From NCBI GenBank assembly GCA_913060495.1, contig CAJXRP010000001.1, positions 184,454-248,453 on the forward strand: a DNA stretch of 64,000 nucleotides. Direction: 5' to 3'. This stretch comes from an uncultured Gammaproteobacteria bacterium. Lineage in GTDB: Bacteria; Pseudomonadota; Gammaproteobacteria; Pseudomonadales; Pseudohongiellaceae. Below, piece by piece: positions 62,649 to 64,000 of the stretch (position 1 is its first letter; the number at the start of each line of letters is the position of its first letter). The position numbers and the translations under genes were made by a program. The notes beneath the pieces were generated by a model. It was not told the DNA's origin and made no database searches. It saw nothing but the letters and a program-made list of their open reading frames with translations.

Positions 62649-64000
62649 ATGGTTTTACTTGCTCTAGGTGCATTCAACGTGTCTGTTAAATATCTGTTTA
62701 AGCCAAAAGGTCGTCGTACTTGGCACTATCGCCGACACGTTCCTTCCAGTGTAAAAGCTCACTACGCTCAGCCCCACATACTCAAGTCTCTGCAGACAGA
62801 AGATGATGTTAAAGCCGCTAAATTGGCAACAGAACTTAACCGACGCTTTGAAGAGGAATTTAGTCGTCTAGAACGCGGACTGCCTAAAACTCTCGCGCAG
62901 CCAACTTACGAGTTAGCCCTAGAGAAGCTTAATACCTTTGGGCTGTATCGAAACGCTATAAATGATCAGAGCGCGCCTGCAGACATAGCAACAGATTTTC
63001 TCGACCACATGGAAGACAAGCTGAGAGCTAATGTGCCAAAGGAGCAGTTCGAAGCTATTTGGTACAAGGGTGAGGCTGTACCGGAAGGTCTTATGGAAGC
63101 TGTTGACTCAGCAGCTCTGGAGTTAGTGCAGGGCAAATACAGGCCCAGAGCCTCCTTTTACGCGGATAGCTATATAAGCCTGCGCGGTCGTACAGAGGAC
63201 AAAAAGTTTGTTAACGACGCTAAACGGGCATTAAAGTGCTTACTAGAGTTCTTGCCTGACAAGCCTCCCGGCGATTACACAAGAGCAGACGTTAGGAGGT
63301 TGGTCAGTTGCCACTTAGACAAAGGCGACGTTAAAACCGCAACACTCCATAGACGGATTACCATTCTAAGAGCAATGTTTAACAAGGTTGCAAAAGAGCA
63401 TGAGCTTAAAGCTGATATGTTGCATCCATTCAATGACTTCACCGTGCCCGGATTGCGCGAAGATGCAAAAGAAAGACAAGACTTTAGCACCGAAGAGCTA
63501 GCTATTCTTAGACAAGCTATTGCGCAGAGAAAGCCGCAGATACAATCTCTAGCGCATCTCATGCTTGAGACAGGCCTAAGAGTTAACGAGTGTTGCGGAC
63601 TTAAAGTCGAAGACGTTGTACTTGACGCGGAAACGCCTTATGTCATTGTGCAGAAGAACCCATTCAGAAGATTAAAGACTACGAGTAGTCGCCGATACAT
63701 ACCGCTCGTCGGTGTAGCCTTGAATGCCATGACGCGTGAGTGTGAAGGCAAAGAGTTTAAGGAATGGATATTCCCGTCCTACATAGACGAAGCAGCGCAG
63801 ACTACCAAAAACACCTCGGCATCTGCAGCGGTTAACAAGCGTATAAGGGCCGTGTTAGGGCAGGGTGCGCCTACTTGCCATAGCTTCAGACACTCTTTTA
63901 ACTCAAGGCTAAGAAACGTAGAGTGTCCTAAAGACATCAGAGACGAGCTAGGCGGATGGGCAAGCAGCGTGTCAGACAGATACGGCTCGCCTGCCGATAT
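62649..64000 (+). CDS. tyrosine-type site-specific integrase, cut by window end
   Basis: Open from ATG 62649 to the window end (450 codons, no stop). The N-terminal YLFKPKGRRTWHYRRHVPSS matches the DUF6538-like start of many island integrases. A SAM-like core-binding domain covers about 170-265 (DAKRALKCLLEFLPDK). The catalytic domain shows Arg311 (ETGLRVNECCGL), HSFRH at 411-415, Trp437 in GGWASS and the likely nucleophile Tyr445 (SDRYGS). All key residues appear present, so the enzyme looks functional. It reads away from tRNA-Arg. Only the extreme C-terminus is missing. GTG 62679 is an alternative start. Confidence 0.92.
   Translation, partial: MVLLALGAFNVSVKYLFKPKGRRTWHYRRHVPSSVKAHYAQPHILKSLQTEDDVKAAKLATELNRRFEEEFSRLERGLPKTLAQPTYELALEKLNTFGLYRNAINDQSAPADIATDFLDHMEDKLRANVPKEQFEAIWYKGEAVPEGLMEAVDSAALELVQGKYRPRASFYADSYISLRGRTEDKKFVNDAKRALKCLLEFLPDKPPGDYTRADVRRLVSCHLDKGDVKTATLHRRITILRAMFNKVAKEHELKADMLHPFNDFTVPGLREDAKERQDFSTEELAILRQAIAQRKPQIQSLAHLMLETGLRVNECCGLKVEDVVLDAETPYVIVQKNPFRRLKTTSSRRYIPLVGVALNAMTRECEGKEFKEWIFPSYIDEAAQTTKNTSASAAVNKRIRAVLGQGAPTCHSFRHSFNSRLRNVECPKDIRDELGGWASSVSDRYGSPAD

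Overview
The window is a 64 kb piece of a gammaproteobacterial chromosome. It is dense, mixed-strand and almost entirely core genes. The gene orders DUF2066-hda, DUF2069-wrbA-arsC-yihY, fmdB-aspS-yebC-ruvCAB-tolQRAB-pal-cpoB-queE-queC and dapA-bamC are those of the Pseudomonas/Cellvibrio-like and marine gammaproteobacteria. I do not assign a genus. No phage structural genes, insertion sequences, rRNA genes or CRISPR arrays were seen.

Layout: 1-4700 holds a DUF2066 exported protein, the replication regulator Hda, and a leftward run of DUF2069, a WrbA-like flavoprotein, an ArsC-like reductase and a YihY membrane protein. 4.8-8.1 kb holds proS, an HU-like gene with a perfect hairpin terminator, and a 0.94 kb AT-rich gap. 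8.1-20.1 kb is a long rightward block: fmdB, aspS, yebC, ruvCAB, the Tol-Pal envelope system and the preQ0 genes queE and queC. 20.2-31.6 kb has tRNA-Lys, nadA, bepA, tusA, perM, dapA, bamC, rmuC, miaE, a leucine-rich-repeat lipoprotein, an FKBP isomerase and an M18 aminopeptidase. 31.6-41.3 kb has mnmC, prfB with its programmed +1 frameshift, lysS, ung, a ferredoxin-reductase-like flavoprotein, queD and a CHASE2 adenylate cyclase. 41.4-50.6 kb has tRNA-Val and tRNA-Asp, a PLP enzyme, a secreted metzincin protease, a UDP-sugar dehydrogenase/epimerase pair, nadK, a rhomboid protease and two small conserved genes. 50.7-61.6 kb has pepN, acnB, DUF1289, lpxH, ppiB, glnS and cysS. 61.7-64 kb has tRNA-Pro, tRNA-His and tRNA-Arg, then a tyrosine integrase that runs off the window end.

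Themes: translation and tRNA biology dominate (four aminoacyl-tRNA synthetases, RF2, queC/D/E, mnmC, miaE, tusA, six tRNAs). Envelope maintenance comes second (Tol-Pal, BepA, BamC, LpxH). The AspRS carries the His and Gly that mark the non-discriminating Pseudomonas-type enzyme, so this organism may make Asn-tRNA by transamidation.

I looked for an undescribed multi-gene system and did not find a convincing one inside the window. The best candidate location is the mobile island that appears to start at tRNA-Arg (about 62.55 kb) and continues past the right edge. Smaller leads are a nested structured leader before nadA, a 20-bp imperfect direct repeat abutting the metalloprotease start, spaced repeats and a palindrome upstream of acnB, a variant KMSKS-like loop in GlnRS, and the HU upstream gap. 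Several gene starts were moved from the longest reading frame to the start that fits the family or the signal peptide; these are noted in the entries.
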